A DNA stretch of 64,000 nt from Curtobacterium sp. 9128 (GTDB lineage Bacteria; Actinomycetota; Actinomycetes; Actinomycetales; Microbacteriaceae): contig NZ_LT576451.1 of NCBI RefSeq assembly GCF_900086645.1, positions 868,001-932,000 on the forward strand. Reading direction: 5' to 3'. Below are positions 26,538-35,274 of this stretch, piece after piece (the stretch's first letter is position 1; every line of letters begins with the position of its first letter). Position numbers and translations under genes: made by a program. The notes under the pieces are model-generated. The model searched no databases, was not told the origin of the DNA, and was given only the letters and a program-made list of their open reading frames with translations.

Positions 26538-27341
26538 ATGAGATCCCGCGCCGCGCAACTGACCGTGCTCGTCGCGATCGGGATCGTCGCCGGGGTGCTC
26601 TCCGGCCTGTTCGGTGTCGGCGGCGGCGTGATCGTCGTCCCCGCACTCATGGCCTTCCTGCACATGGACCAGCGCGGCGCCTCCGCGAGCTCCCTCGTGG
26701 CGATCGCTCCCGCGGCGGTCGTCGGTGCGATCACCTACGCCGTGCAGGGCGAGGTGCACTGGCTCGCGGCGCTGACCCTGGCGATCGGCAGTGTCGTCGG
26801 AGCGCCCATCGGCTCCAGGCTCCTGCGAGCGATCCCGCTTCGGGTGCTCCCGTGGATCTTCGTCGGCTTCATCGTCGTCGTCCTCGTCTCCCTGTTCACC
26901 AACGTGCCCACCCGTGAGGGTGACGTGCACTTCGGCCCGATCGAGGCGGTCGTGCTGCTCGGGATCGGGCTGCTGGCCGGCGTCCTCTCCGGCCTGATCG
27001 GTGTCGGCGGCGGGGTGGTGATCGTGCCCGGGATGGAACTCGCACTGGGTGCGGGTGACCTGCTCGCGAAGGGGACGTCGCTGCTCACGATGGTGCCAAC
27101 GTCGGTCTCCGGCACGGTGGCGAACCTGCGCCGTGGCGTCGTGGACATCCGCGTGGGACTGACGGTGGGCATCACGGCGGCGGTCTGCTCACCGATCGGG
27201 GCGTTCATCGCAGGGGTCGTCGACCCGCAGGTCGGGACGTGGATGTTCGCCGGGTTCTTGGTCGTGGTGGCGGTGATCGTGCTGCGACGCGGACTCAGGA
27301 AGGCGAGCAAGCCCGATCCGCAGGTCGGAGAGGTCGCGTGA
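26538..27341 (+). CDS. TauE/SafE-family sulfite/anion permease
   Basis: A 267-residue membrane protein with about eight helices and clear internal duplication: GVLSGLFGVGGGVIVVPALM (about 17-36) and GVLSGLIGVGGGVVIVPGME (about 149-168). Such proteins transport sulfite, thiosulfate or organosulfonates. TACTCT lies 7 nt before the ATG, indicating a leaderless start. Its stop overlaps the GTG of the HEAT-repeat gene that follows, so the pair is co-transcribed. It is distinct from the TauE paralogue at 14088-14927. Confidence 0.9.
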   Translation: MRSRAAQLTVLVAIGIVAGVLSGLFGVGGGVIVVPALMAFLHMDQRGASASSLVAIAPAAVVGAITYAVQGEVHWLAALTLAIGSVVGAPIGSRLLRAIPLRVLPWIFVGFIVVVLVSLFTNVPTREGDVHFGPIEAVVLLGIGLLAGVLSGLIGVGGGVVIVPGMELALGAGDLLAKGTSLLTMVPTSVSGTVANLRRGVVDIRVGLTVGITAAVCSPIGAFIAGVVDPQVGTWMFAGFLVVVAVIVLRRGLRKASKPDPQVGEVA

Positions 27342-27964
27342 CGGTCACCGCCGAGGACGTCCTCGCCGCGTTCGCGAAGACGCCGGGCGACGTCGCGGGT
27401 GCCCGGCGGGTGGCCCGGGCGCACCGGGACCTCGACGAGGGCGAACGGTCCGCGCTGCTGTGGAGCGAGGACCCCGGCGGACGGCTCGTCGCCGTCGTGC
27501 TGCTCGTGCAGGCGATGCGGGAGCGCGCCGATCCCGAACTCACCGAGGAGTACCTGTCGGCGGCACGCGCCGAGCGGATCGACCGCGCAGAACTCGTCGA
27601 CATCGCTGCCGAGGAGCTCGTCGGCGCGCCGATGCTCGACGGCTCGACCGGTCCACTGTTCGCGCTCGCGAAGTCGGACGTCGCGTGGGTCAGGCGCATC
27701 GCGGTGGTCGCGACGCTGGCGTTCGCCAAACAGGGCGACGCGGACGTGCCGCTCGCGGTGGCCGGCCGACTCGTCCGTGAGCGCGGGGACACCGTGCAGT
27801 CGGCCCTCGGCTGGGTGCTTCGAGAGGTCGGCAAGCGGGCGTCCGAGCCGGCACTCGTCGCGTTCCTCGAGCGACAGGGGCGGTTCCTCAGCCGGAGCGC
27901 GCTCGAGACCGCGACCGAGCACCTGCCGGCGGCCGAGCGCGACCGCCTCCGCCAGACCAGCTGA
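27338..27964 (+). CDS. HEAT-like repeat protein, DNA alkylation repair (AlkD) family
   Basis: A 208-residue all-helical protein. The spacing of helices and motifs such as RLVAVVLLVQAMRERADPEL, DVAWVRRIAVVATLAF and SALGWVLREVGKRASEPALV are those of AlkD/AlkC-type DNA glycosylases built from HEAT-like repeats. The catalytic Trp and Asp of AlkD have plausible counterparts (SDVAWVRR, GWVLRE), but the match is by eye. AlkD removes cationic alkylated purines from DNA. GTG 27338 overlaps the permease stop (GTGA). Co-transcription with an anion permease gives no clear functional link. Confidence 0.75.
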   Translation: MTVTAEDVLAAFAKTPGDVAGARRVARAHRDLDEGERSALLWSEDPGGRLVAVVLLVQAMRERADPELTEEYLSAARAERIDRAELVDIAAEELVGAPMLDGSTGPLFALAKSDVAWVRRIAVVATLAFAKQGDADVPLAVAGRLVRERGDTVQSALGWVLREVGKRASEPALVAFLERQGRFLSRSALETATEHLPAAERDRLRQTS

Positions 27965-27999
27965 ACGCGAGAGCTGCCGAACGCGAGACCGCCTGCGCG

Positions 28000-28845
28000 C
28001 TACCGTTCGAACACGTCGTCCAACGTGAACGTCGACAACTTCCGCTCCTGCAACAGCGCGTGCAACCGCGGCAGCGCTCCGATGGTCCCCCGGAAGTTCG
28101 CGTGCCCGATCACGATGTGCGCCGGCTGGAACCACTGCTCCGCGAACCCGACGATCTGGTCCGACGTGATGTCACCGGAGTCGGCCAGCGACCCGTACCA
28201 GAGCAGCGGCGTCGTGTAACCGGCACGCGCGGCTGCGGCGTCGACCCGGGCGTCGTGGTACCCGAACGGCGGCCGGAAGTACGGCTTCGCGTCCACGCCG
28301 TAGGTGTCCTGGATGAAGTCGTGGTTCCGGGTGAGCTGGTCGATGATGCCCTGGTCGGAGAGCTTCGTGAGCGCCGGGTGGTCCCACGTGTGGTTCCCGA
28401 GCTGCACCTGCCCGGAGGTCACCAACGGTCGCAGCAGGTCGGCGTGCTCGGTCCACGCGGGGCGCACCCCGTTCACGAAGAACGTCAGGCGGGTCCCGGT
28501 CTCGGCGGCGAACCGGGCGTAGGCCTCGACCACCTCGCTCGACGCTCCGTCGTCGACGGTCCAGGCGATCCCGGGCGTCCCCTCCGGCAGCCCGGTGATC
28601 GTCCCAGCGGGGAGCGGCTGTCGTTGCAGGGCGACCGGCGGAACAGTCGCGGTCGCCGTCGCAGTCGCAGTCGCGGATGACGAAGCAGAAGGGGACGGCG
28701 ACGCGGAAGCCGGAGAAGTCGGCGAACCCGTCGGCCGTGACGACGGCCCGGCCGAACACGCGGCGAGCGCCCCCGTCAGCACGGTCCCACCGACCCCGGC
28801 CAACAGTGCGCGACGGGACGGACGGGAAGGAGCGCGGTGGTTCAT
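28000..28845 (-). CDS. Polysaccharide deacetylase-family lipoprotein (NodB homology)
   Basis: A 281-residue exported protein. The N-terminus SRRALLAGVGGTVLTG followed by the lipobox LAAC looks like a Tat-type lipoprotein signal, then a Ser/Thr/Pro/Ala linker (about 38-72). The NodB domain (about 95-280) shows TVDDGASSEVVE (metal/catalytic Asp pair) and LGNHTWDHPAL (His zinc ligands). These enzymes remove acetyl groups from peptidoglycan or other polysaccharides at the cell surface. The start is ATG 28845, directly before the twin-arginine region. It is convergent with the AlkD-like gene (35 bases between stops). Confidence 0.87.
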   Translation of the reverse strand: MNHRAPSRPSRRALLAGVGGTVLTGALAACSAGPSSRPTGSPTSPASASPSPSASSSATATATATATVPPVALQRQPLPAGTITGLPEGTPGIAWTVDDGASSEVVEAYARFAAETGTRLTFFVNGVRPAWTEHADLLRPLVTSGQVQLGNHTWDHPALTKLSDQGIIDQLTRNHDFIQDTYGVDAKPYFRPPFGYHDARVDAAAARAGYTTPLLWYGSLADSGDITSDQIVGFAEQWFQPAHIVIGHANFRGTIGALPRLHALLQERKLSTFTLDDVFER

Positions 28846-28940
28846 CGCCGTCCAGCGTCCCCGCGCGGTGCACTGCCGCGCATCAGTCACCAGGACGATC
28901 CCCGATGGCCGATCGGCCACCGATGCGGCACGATGACCCC

Positions 28941-29828
28941 ATGCCGCACACCGAGGTGCCCGTCATCGACGCCGATCTCGTCCGACGCCTCGTCGCCGAG
29001 CAGTTCCCCGCATGGTCGGACCTGCTCGTCACCGAGGTCGACCCGCAGGGCTGGGACAACCGCACCTACCGGCTCGGCGACGCACTGTCGGTCCGGCTGC
29101 CGAGCGCGGAGGGCTACGTCGCAGCCGTCGAGAAGGAGCAGCGCGTCCTGCCGTTCCTGGCGCCGTCCCTCGATGTCCCGGTTCCCGAGCCCGTCGGACT
29201 CGGACGCGCTGGCTGCGGCTACCCGTTCCCGTGGTCGGTGCGTCGCTGGCTCGACGGCACGGTGGCAGCACGCGCCGATCCGGACCGGTCGGCGCTCGCC
29301 GCGGACGTCGGCCGGGTCCTCCGGCAGCTCCGGGCCGTCCCGGCCGACGGCGGTCCGGCCGCCGGGGCGCACTCGTTCCACCGCGGCGCGCACCCGACGT
29401 TCTACGACCACGAGGTCCGCGACGCACTCGACCGGCTCGGCGACGACATCGACCGGGCGGCCTGCGAGGCGGTCTGGGACACGGCGTGCGCCACGGCCTG
29501 GGAGCGACCCGCCGTGTGGTTCCACGGCGACGTCGCCCCGACGAACCTGCTCGTGGGCGACGACGGCCGGCTCACGGCACTCATCGACTTCGGCACGTGC
29601 GGCGTCGGCGATCCGGCGTGCGACCTGGTGCTGGCGTGGACGTTCCTCGACCCGGCGGCGCGGCAGGTGTTCCGCGATGCGGTCGGTCTGGACGACGCGA
29701 CCTGGGCCAGGGGTCGTGGGTGGGTCCTCTGGAAGTCCCTCATCATGCTGGCCGGCAGTGCCGGCCCCGGCGACCGCGCAGGCCACCAGGCGGTCCTGGC
29801 CGCCGCCCTGGACGACGCGGTCGCTTGA
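28941..29828 (+). CDS. Aminoglycoside phosphotransferase (APH)-family kinase
   Basis: A 295-residue APH-fold protein. The Brenner motif WFHGDVAPTNLLV (catalytic Asp) is at about residue 195 and LIDFGTCGVGDPACDL (metal Asp) at about 214; the N-terminal lobe contains GWDNRTYRLGDALSVRLP. The family includes antibiotic, choline, homoserine and macrolide kinases, and close relatives annotated as APH in actinobacteria are mostly of unknown substrate. CACGAT lies 6 nt before the ATG at 28941, fitting a leaderless start. It is divergent from the deacetylase gene. Confidence 0.9.
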   Translation: MPHTEVPVIDADLVRRLVAEQFPAWSDLLVTEVDPQGWDNRTYRLGDALSVRLPSAEGYVAAVEKEQRVLPFLAPSLDVPVPEPVGLGRAGCGYPFPWSVRRWLDGTVAARADPDRSALAADVGRVLRQLRAVPADGGPAAGAHSFHRGAHPTFYDHEVRDALDRLGDDIDRAACEAVWDTACATAWERPAVWFHGDVAPTNLLVGDDGRLTALIDFGTCGVGDPACDLVLAWTFLDPAARQVFRDAVGLDDATWARGRGWVLWKSLIMLAGSAGPGDRAGHQAVLAAALDDAVA

Positions 29829-29892
29829 CTGGCGCGGACCGCTCAGCGGTGACGCGCCAGCGGCACGCGGGCCGCGCCGACCGAGCCTGCGA

Positions 29893-29926
29893 GGGAGGGG
29901 TGGCGGCGCCGCCACGAGCCTCCCGT
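29893..29926 (+). terminator. Hairpin terminator of the GGAGG family
   Basis: TGGCGGC (29901-29907) abuts its complement GCCGCCA (29908-29914), extended by GGGAGG/CCTCCC. The right flank CGAGCCTCCC (29915-29924) is an exact copy of a motif found eight times in the window. Confidence 0.7.
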
Positions 29927-29994
29927 CCGACCCGCGCTGAGAAGGCGCGCCGGTGCATCCGGGTACACGGGAGGTACCGACGATAGGAGCGTTC

Positions 29995-31182
29995 ATGCGC
30001 GCACTCACCTGGCAGGGCACGGAGAAGGTCTCGGTCGAGACCGTCCCGGACCCGACCATCCACGAGCCCACCGACGCGATCGTGCGGATCACCTCCACCG
30101 CGATCTGTGGCTCCGACCTGCACCTGTACCGCGTGCTCGGCCCCTACATCGACAGGGGCGACGTGCTCGGTCACGAGCCGATGGGCATCGTCGAGGCGGT
30201 CGGCAGCGCCGTCACGAACCTGAAGGTCGGCGACCGCGTCGTCGTCCCCTTCAACATCTCCTGCGGCCACTGCTGGATGTGCCAGCGAGGCCTGCAGTCG
30301 CAGTGCGAGACCACCCAGGTCACCGAGTACGGCAGCGGAGCGGCGCTGTTCGGCTACACGAAGATGTACGGCCAGGTCCCCGGTGGCCAGGCCGAGTACC
30401 TCCGCGTCCCGCACGCCGACTACGGACCCATCGTCATCCCCGACGACGGCACCCCCGACGACCGCTGGCTGTTCCTCAGCGACATCCTCCCGACGGCGTG
30501 GCAGGCCGTGCAGTACGCCGACGTGCCGGAGGGCGGGACCCTGGCGGTCCTCGGTCTCGGACCGGTCGGGCAGTTCGCCGCTCGGATCGGCAGACACCTC
30601 GGCTACCGCGTCCTCGCGGTCGACCCGGAGCAGGTCCGCCGCGACCTCGGGTCGCGCCACGACGTGGAGACGTTCGACCTGACGAAGGACGTCGTCGCCC
30701 AGCTGGTCGACCTGACCGACGGTCGCGGGCCGGACGGCGTCGTGGACGCGGTCGGCATGGAGGCGCACGGCAACCCCCTCGCCGGTTTCGCCCAGCGCGC
30801 TGCCGGACTGTTGCCCGACGCCCTCGCGCAGAAGGCGATCGAGACCGCCGGGGTCGATCGGCTCGCTGCCGTGCACGCCGCGATCGACCTGGTCCGCCGC
30901 GGTGGCACCGTCTCGCTGAGCGGGGTCTACGGGGGCATGGCGGATCCGATGCCGATGATGACGCTCTTCGACAAGCAGATCACCGTCCGCGAAGGCCAGT
31001 GCAACGTGAAGCGCTGGATCGACGACATCATGCCGCTCGTGTCCGACCCGGCCGACCCGCTCGGCACACTCGACCTGGTCACGCACCGGGTCCCGCTCGA
31101 GGACGCCCCGCACATGTACGAGGTCTTCCAGAAGAAGCAGGACGGCTGCGTCAAGGTCGTCCTGGAACCGGCCACGGCGTGA
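29995..31182 (+). CDS. Zinc-dependent alcohol dehydrogenase (glutathione-independent formaldehyde dehydrogenase-like)
   Basis: A 395-residue medium-chain dehydrogenase. The catalytic zinc region shows TAICGSDLHLY and GHEPMGIVEAVG. The structural zinc loop is complete (CGHCWMCQRGLQSQC), and the coenzyme motif is GLGPVGQFA (about residue 183). The insert around YTKMYGQVPGGQAEYLRVPHAD is typical of the FDH-like class that acts on formaldehyde or small alcohols with NAD+. ATG 29995 is preceded by TAGGAG. The following epimerase-like gene overlaps by 4 bases, so both are in one transcript. Confidence 0.92.
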   Translation: MRALTWQGTEKVSVETVPDPTIHEPTDAIVRITSTAICGSDLHLYRVLGPYIDRGDVLGHEPMGIVEAVGSAVTNLKVGDRVVVPFNISCGHCWMCQRGLQSQCETTQVTEYGSGAALFGYTKMYGQVPGGQAEYLRVPHADYGPIVIPDDGTPDDRWLFLSDILPTAWQAVQYADVPEGGTLAVLGLGPVGQFAARIGRHLGYRVLAVDPEQVRRDLGSRHDVETFDLTKDVVAQLVDLTDGRGPDGVVDAVGMEAHGNPLAGFAQRAAGLLPDALAQKAIETAGVDRLAAVHAAIDLVRRGGTVSLSGVYGGMADPMPMMTLFDKQITVREGQCNVKRWIDDIMPLVSDPADPLGTLDLVTHRVPLEDAPHMYEVFQKKQDGCVKVVLEPATA

Positions 31183-32207
31183 CCCGCATCGTGGTCGTCG
31201 GCGCGACCGGCAACGTCGGCACCGCCGTCGTCCGCCGGCTCGCTGCCGAGCCCGACGTGCAGGTCGTCGGGGTCGCCCGGCGGCTGCCCGACGTGCACAC
31301 CGCGCCGTACGGCGATGCCGTCTGGCACGCGGTGGACGTCGGTGCCTCCGACGCCGTCGACCAGCTCGCTGCCGTGTTCCGCGGCGCGGACGCCGTGATC
31401 CACCTGGCGTGGGCACTGCAGCCGACGCACGACATCCCGGTGCAGTACCGCACGAACGTGACCGGGACGGCGAACGTGCTCGCCGCCGTGGCCCGGGTGT
31501 CGGTCCCGCAGGTCGTCGTGGCGTCGTCGGTGGGGACCTACCGCGGGGTCGATGCAGCAGGCAAGCGCTTGCGCGTCGACGAGTCGTGGCCGGTGGACGG
31601 CATCCCGACCGCGACCTACTCGATCCACAAGGCCGAGAACGAGCGGGCGATGGACGCCTTCGCGCAGGCGAACCCGGACGTCGTGGTGACGCGACTCCGA
31701 CCGGGGCTGATCTTCCAACGGGCGGCTGCTGCCGAGATCCGTGGGCTGTTCCTCGGTCCGCTGGTGCCGATGCAGATCGTGCGCTGGGTGCAGTGGGCGG
31801 TGCTGCCGCTGCCGTACCCGTTCGTGTTCCAGGCCGTGCACGCCGACGACGTCGCCGACGCGTACTGGCGTGCGGTGGACCGGCGGGCGGCAGGAGCGTT
31901 CAACATCGCCGCGGCGCCCGTGCTCACCCCGCCCCGGATCGCGGCGGTGCTCGGGATGCGTGGGGCCGTCCGGATCCCGCTCCGACTGCTCCGCGGGCTG
32001 GTCACCCTGACCTGGCGGCTCCGGATCCAGCCGACGGACGCCGGGTGGATCGACATCGCCGCGTCCGTCCCGATCATGCGGACGGACCGTGCGCGCACGG
32101 AACTCGGGTGGGAGGCTCGGCACACCTCCGAAGACGCGTTGCGTGATCTCGTGTCCGGGTTCGCGGACGGTGCGAACGTCGAGGGGTCGGGCCCTCTCCG
32201 CGGGTAG
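31179..32207 (+). CDS. NAD-dependent epimerase/dehydratase (extended SDR)
   Basis: A 342-residue extended short-chain dehydrogenase. The N-terminal Rossmann motif reads VVVGATGNVGTAV and the catalytic segment YSIHKAENE (YxxxK) is near residue 147, preceded by VVASSVGTYRG with the partner Ser. The substrate, usually a nucleotide sugar or a small carbonyl, cannot be told. GTG 31179 overlaps the stop of the dehydrogenase (GTGA). Together the two genes suggest oxidoreductive handling of a small metabolite, possibly detoxification. Confidence 0.88.
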   Translation: MTRIVVVGATGNVGTAVVRRLAAEPDVQVVGVARRLPDVHTAPYGDAVWHAVDVGASDAVDQLAAVFRGADAVIHLAWALQPTHDIPVQYRTNVTGTANVLAAVARVSVPQVVVASSVGTYRGVDAAGKRLRVDESWPVDGIPTATYSIHKAENERAMDAFAQANPDVVVTRLRPGLIFQRAAAAEIRGLFLGPLVPMQIVRWVQWAVLPLPYPFVFQAVHADDVADAYWRAVDRRAAGAFNIAAAPVLTPPRIAAVLGMRGAVRIPLRLLRGLVTLTWRLRIQPTDAGWIDIAASVPIMRTDRARTELGWEARHTSEDALRDLVSGFADGANVEGSGPLRG

Positions 32208-32244
32208 CGGTCGGTCGGCGGCGCTGGGTGTGGTCGGGCGGGTT

Positions 32245-32310
32245 GTTTCGCGCGTAGGGGGTCGAATCGCGCGTAGGCGGTCGAGTTTCCGTGACTCCTA
32301 CGCGCGAAAC
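32245..32310 (+). terminator. Large stem-loop after the epimerase gene
   Basis: GTTTCGCGCGTAGG (32245-32258) and CCTACGCGCGAAAC (32297-32310) are perfect complements. The loop holds a third, direct copy of CGCGCGTAGG (32268-32277), so the right arm could pair with either of two partners. Confidence 0.6.
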
Positions 32311-32361
32311 CGCATCCCAGGGCGGGCGTGATGGGAAAGTTCGGGCGGGTACGCTCGCCCC

Positions 32362-32802
32362 GTGATGCCGGACCAGCTGCTCGGGGAGTGGGCGCTCGAG
32401 CGAGCCGTGGTCGATCGTCGTGCAGGCGTGCGGGGCACCGTCCGAGGGACCACGACGCTGACGCTCGAACACGCCGGGCTCGTGCGGTGGGAAGAGTCCG
32501 GCACGATGGTGCTCGCGGGCCGCTCGACACCGGTGTCCCGGACGCTCATCGTGCGGCGGGACGACGACGGCGCCTGGACGGTGTGCTTCGCCGACGGCCG
32601 CCTGTTCCACGACTGGGTCTGGGGCGTGTCCGTGGTGCATGACTGTGCGCCGGACGAGTACACCGGCGAGCTCGACGGCGACGCATCGCGCTGGACCGTG
32701 CGGTGGGACGCGGTCGGTCCGGCGAAGGACTACCGGCTCGACAGCGTCCTGACCCCGCTCGACCTGCGGCTCGACCTCCCGCTCGGCCTCCCGCTCGTGT
32801 GA
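32362..32802 (+). CDS. DUF6314-like family protein
   Basis: A 146-residue cytoplasmic protein with the pattern of the DUF6314 family: an N-terminal LLGEWALERAVVDR, a run of beta strands, FHDWVWGVSVVHDCAPDEYTG and the late VRWDAVGPAKDYRLDS motif. The fold resembles a lipocalin-like barrel; function is unknown. GTG 32362 is preferred over ATG 32365 because TACGCT lies exactly 6 nt upstream of it, the leaderless spacing. The last residues are Leu/Pro-rich. Confidence 0.72.
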   Translation: MMPDQLLGEWALERAVVDRRAGVRGTVRGTTTLTLEHAGLVRWEESGTMVLAGRSTPVSRTLIVRRDDDGAWTVCFADGRLFHDWVWGVSVVHDCAPDEYTGELDGDASRWTVRWDAVGPAKDYRLDSVLTPLDLRLDLPLGLPLV

Positions 32803-32831
32803 GCGTCGGCGGGGCGCGGCAGACTGGATGC

Positions 32832-33509
32832 ATGGCCCGCACCTCCGGCAAGTCCTCCGGCACCGACGCCCCTCGGATCACCCTGACCGAACCCGCCGAC
32901 CTCGACGACTGGGCCCCGGCACCAGGCGACGTGCTCTCCGGTGACCGCATCGACGGCAAGCGCATCGCGTCGCTCGACATCGCGGGCGAGCGTCTCCCCG
33001 ACCTCGAGATCGAGGAGTGCGTCATCGAGGAACTCCGTGCCGACGGCGCCGACCTCCGCGGGGTGCGCGTGCACGACACCGTGATCGATGCCCTCGACGC
33101 CCCGGTCCTGCGGGCATCGAGCAGCTCGTGGCGCGAGGTCCGGATCGGCGGCGGCCGGGTCGGCTCCGCGGAGCTCTACGACGCGGGGCTGAACGGCGTC
33201 GAGTTCGTCGGGATGAAGCTCGGGTTCGTGAACCTCCGCGGGGCGACGGTCACCGACGTGGTGTTCCGCGACTGCGTCATCGACGAGCTTGACATCGCCG
33301 ACGCCAAGCTCCTGCGGGTGTCCTTCGAGGGGACCCGCATCCGTGCTGCCGAGGGCTCGAACACCCGGATCGAGCACGTGGACCTGCGCGGCGCCGACCT
33401 CGACCGGGTCGAGCGGCTCGAGGGTTTCCGCGGTGCGACGATCGCGGCTGACCAGCTCTACACGCTCGCACCGCTGCTGGCGGCGCAGGCGGGCTACCGC
33501 GTGGACTGA
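32832..33509 (+). CDS. Pentapeptide repeat-containing protein
   Basis: A 225-residue protein. After a charged N-terminus come degenerate pentapeptide repeats (A[D/N]LxX), for example GADLRGVRV, FVNLRGATVTDVVF and HVDLRGADLDRVERL, forming the right-handed quadrilateral helix of this family. Some such proteins mimic DNA and protect gyrase (MfpA/Qnr), but the repeats here are irregular and no quinolone link is shown. CAGACT lies 6 nt before the ATG. Its end overlaps the convergent FAD oxidoreductase gene by 16 bases. Confidence 0.82.
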   Translation: MARTSGKSSGTDAPRITLTEPADLDDWAPAPGDVLSGDRIDGKRIASLDIAGERLPDLEIEECVIEELRADGADLRGVRVHDTVIDALDAPVLRASSSSWREVRIGGGRVGSAELYDAGLNGVEFVGMKLGFVNLRGATVTDVVFRDCVIDELDIADAKLLRVSFEGTRIRAAEGSNTRIEHVDLRGADLDRVERLEGFRGATIAADQLYTLAPLLAAQAGYRVD

Positions 33510-34483
33510 CCCGCTCGCGTGGTCACGCCGGCCAGCGCCGCGGCCAGGTCGGCCTGCACGAGGTCCCCGTGCACCGCGGCACCCGCCTGGGTCCCCGCCG
33601 CCGACGAGGCGATGACGGTGGCCATCGGCGACGCCACGTTGCCCGCGGCGTAGACTCCGCGCGCGGACGTCTTCCCCATGCCGTCGACGGTGACCGCACC
33701 CGCGATCCGCACGTCGCCCATCAGGACATCCTCCGCGACGATCCCGAGTCCCTCGAGGCCGTCGATGCGCGCCTCGGCCGAGCTCGCGGCAGCCAGGGCA
33801 TCGAGTGCGACCGTCGTGCCGTCGGCGAGCTCGACGCCCGTCAGGACATCGCCGTCGGACAGCACCCGGGTCACCGGGCCGTCGTGGACCGTGATCCCGC
33901 GGGCGTCGAAACCAGCACGGGCGGTGTCGTCGACGAGCGCGGGGTCGGTCGCGAACACGGTGACGTGCTCGCTCAGCGCGCGCCAGAGCAGCGCCTGATG
34001 CGCGCCGAACGGTGTCGTGACGAGCACGCCGATCCGTTGGTCGCGGATCTCCCACCCGTGGCAGAACGGACAATGCACGACCCCGCGGCCCCACTGTTCC
34101 GCGAGACCCGGCACGTCCGGCAGGACGTCCACGGCGCCGGAGGCGACGACCACGCGACGGGCCGTCACCCGCGCGCCGGAGTCGAGGGTGGCGGTGAAGG
34201 CGACCTCGTCGGCATCGCTCGCCGGCGCGGGGGACGCGGCCACGAGCCTCCCGGCCGTGATGTCGACCCCGTACCGGGCGACCTCCGCACGACCGGTCCG
34301 GGTCAGCTCGAGCGGTCGCGTGCCCTCCTGTCCGAGGTAGTTGTGGACGCCCGCCGCCGGGGCGTTGCGGGGGTCGCCCGCGTCCACCACCAGCACGGAA
34401 CGGCGAGAGCGGCCGAGGATGAGAGCGGCGGCGAGTCCGGCGGCTCCGCCGCCGATGACGATCACGTCGTAGGTGTCACGCAT
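33494..34483 (-). CDS. NAD(P)/FAD-dependent oxidoreductase, thioredoxin-reductase-like
   Basis: A 329-residue flavoprotein. The FAD-binding motif VIVIGGGAAGLAAALILGRS starts at residue 8, the redox-active CPFCHGWE is near 145, and a second flavin motif appears at GVYAAGNVASPMA. The CxxC position and length place it with thioredoxin-reductase-like proteins, of which many actinobacterial members lack a thioredoxin partner. The NAD(P) motif (GVLVTTPFGAHQALLW) lacks the classical GxGxxA, so its electron donor is uncertain. CACGAT lies 6 nt before the ATG. It is divergent from an XRE-cupin regulator. Confidence 0.88.
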   Translation of the reverse strand: MRDTYDVIVIGGGAAGLAAALILGRSRRSVLVVDAGDPRNAPAAGVHNYLGQEGTRPLELTRTGRAEVARYGVDITAGRLVAASPAPASDADEVAFTATLDSGARVTARRVVVASGAVDVLPDVPGLAEQWGRGVVHCPFCHGWEIRDQRIGVLVTTPFGAHQALLWRALSEHVTVFATDPALVDDTARAGFDARGITVHDGPVTRVLSDGDVLTGVELADGTTVALDALAAASSAEARIDGLEGLGIVAEDVLMGDVRIAGAVTVDGMGKTSARGVYAAGNVASPMATVIASSAAGTQAGAAVHGDLVQADLAAALAGVTTRAGQSTR

Positions 34484-34511
34484 GCCGACATCGTGCGGCA
34501 CCGCCCATGAC

Positions 34512-34540
34512 CTGGCAACGAACCTTGCCGCTCTGGCAAC
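34512..34540. promoter_or_regulatory. Repeated operator between oxidoreductase and XRE-cupin genes
   Basis: CTGGCAAC occurs twice (34512-34519 and 34533-34540), with an inverted CTTGCC between them. It lies in the 57-66 bp gap between divergent genes, so the XRE-cupin protein probably binds here. Confidence 0.55.
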
Positions 34541-34549
34541 ATGGTCGGC

Positions 34550-35164
34550 ATGGACCACGGACAGGAGGCTCGGCCCACCTCGCGGACGACGGCTGAGGTC
34601 GTCGACGGGGTCGGGCCCCGGCTGCGCACGTTGCGTCAGCGACGTGACGTCACGTTGGCTGCGCTGGCGACGGAGACCGGGATCTCGGTGAGCACGCTCT
34701 CGCGGCTGGAGTCGGGGCAGCGCAAGCCGACGCTGGAGCTGCTGCTGCCGCTGGCCCGGGCGTACCAGGTGCCGCTCGACGACCTCGTGGGGGCGCCGCA
34801 GACCGGCGATCCGCGGGTGCACATGAAGCCCGAGATGCACGGTGGGCGGGTCGTCGTGCCGCTCACCCGGCGGACCGGGGGAGTGCGGTCGTTCAAGCAG
34901 CTCTTCCCGCCGCACTCGCCCGGTGGTGAACCGTCCCCGAAGACGCACGAGGGCTACGAGTGGCTCTACGTGCTGTCCGGTCGGCTGCGGCTGGTGCTCG
35001 GCGAACACGACTTCGACCTCGGGCCGGGTGAGGTCGTCGAGTTCGACACGCACACGCCGCACTGGATCGGGAACGTGACGGACCACGTGACCGAGGTGCT
35101 CTGCCTGTACGGGCCGCAGGGCGAGCGGGCGCACGTGCGGTCGCGGCCGGTGTCGGCCGGCTGA
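34550..35164 (+). CDS. XRE-family regulator with C-terminal cupin domain
   Basis: About 204 residues from ATG 34550; ATG 34541 is also possible. The helix-turn-helix (about 22-75: LRTLRQRRDVTLAALATETG, VSTLSRLESGQRKPTLELLL) is followed by a cupin barrel (about 110-200) with HEGYEWLYVLSGRLRLVLGE and DTHTPHWIGN, the usual metal/ligand His pattern. Such XRE-cupin proteins often control one adjacent enzyme, here the divergent FAD oxidoreductase. The start codon directly follows the second operator repeat, so initiation would be blocked when it is bound. Confidence 0.9.
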   Translation: MDHGQEARPTSRTTAEVVDGVGPRLRTLRQRRDVTLAALATETGISVSTLSRLESGQRKPTLELLLPLARAYQVPLDDLVGAPQTGDPRVHMKPEMHGGRVVVPLTRRTGGVRSFKQLFPPHSPGGEPSPKTHEGYEWLYVLSGRLRLVLGEHDFDLGPGEVVEFDTHTPHWIGNVTDHVTEVLCLYGPQGERAHVRSRPVSAG

Positions 35165-35274
35165 GGCGCCGATGCGGTTTGCGACCTTCCTGTGTCGGAG
35201 CGCATCGGCGGCCGCGCAGCGTTGCACGGGCACGTCGTCCGCAGTTCGTGGGCCGTGCACGCGGGAGGCCGCTC

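Noticed and set aside
32832-33509. Quinolone resistance (Qnr/MfpA) call for the pentapeptide protein
   Set aside because: The repeats are too irregular and the characteristic MfpA/Qnr architecture is not evident, so only the fold is claimed.
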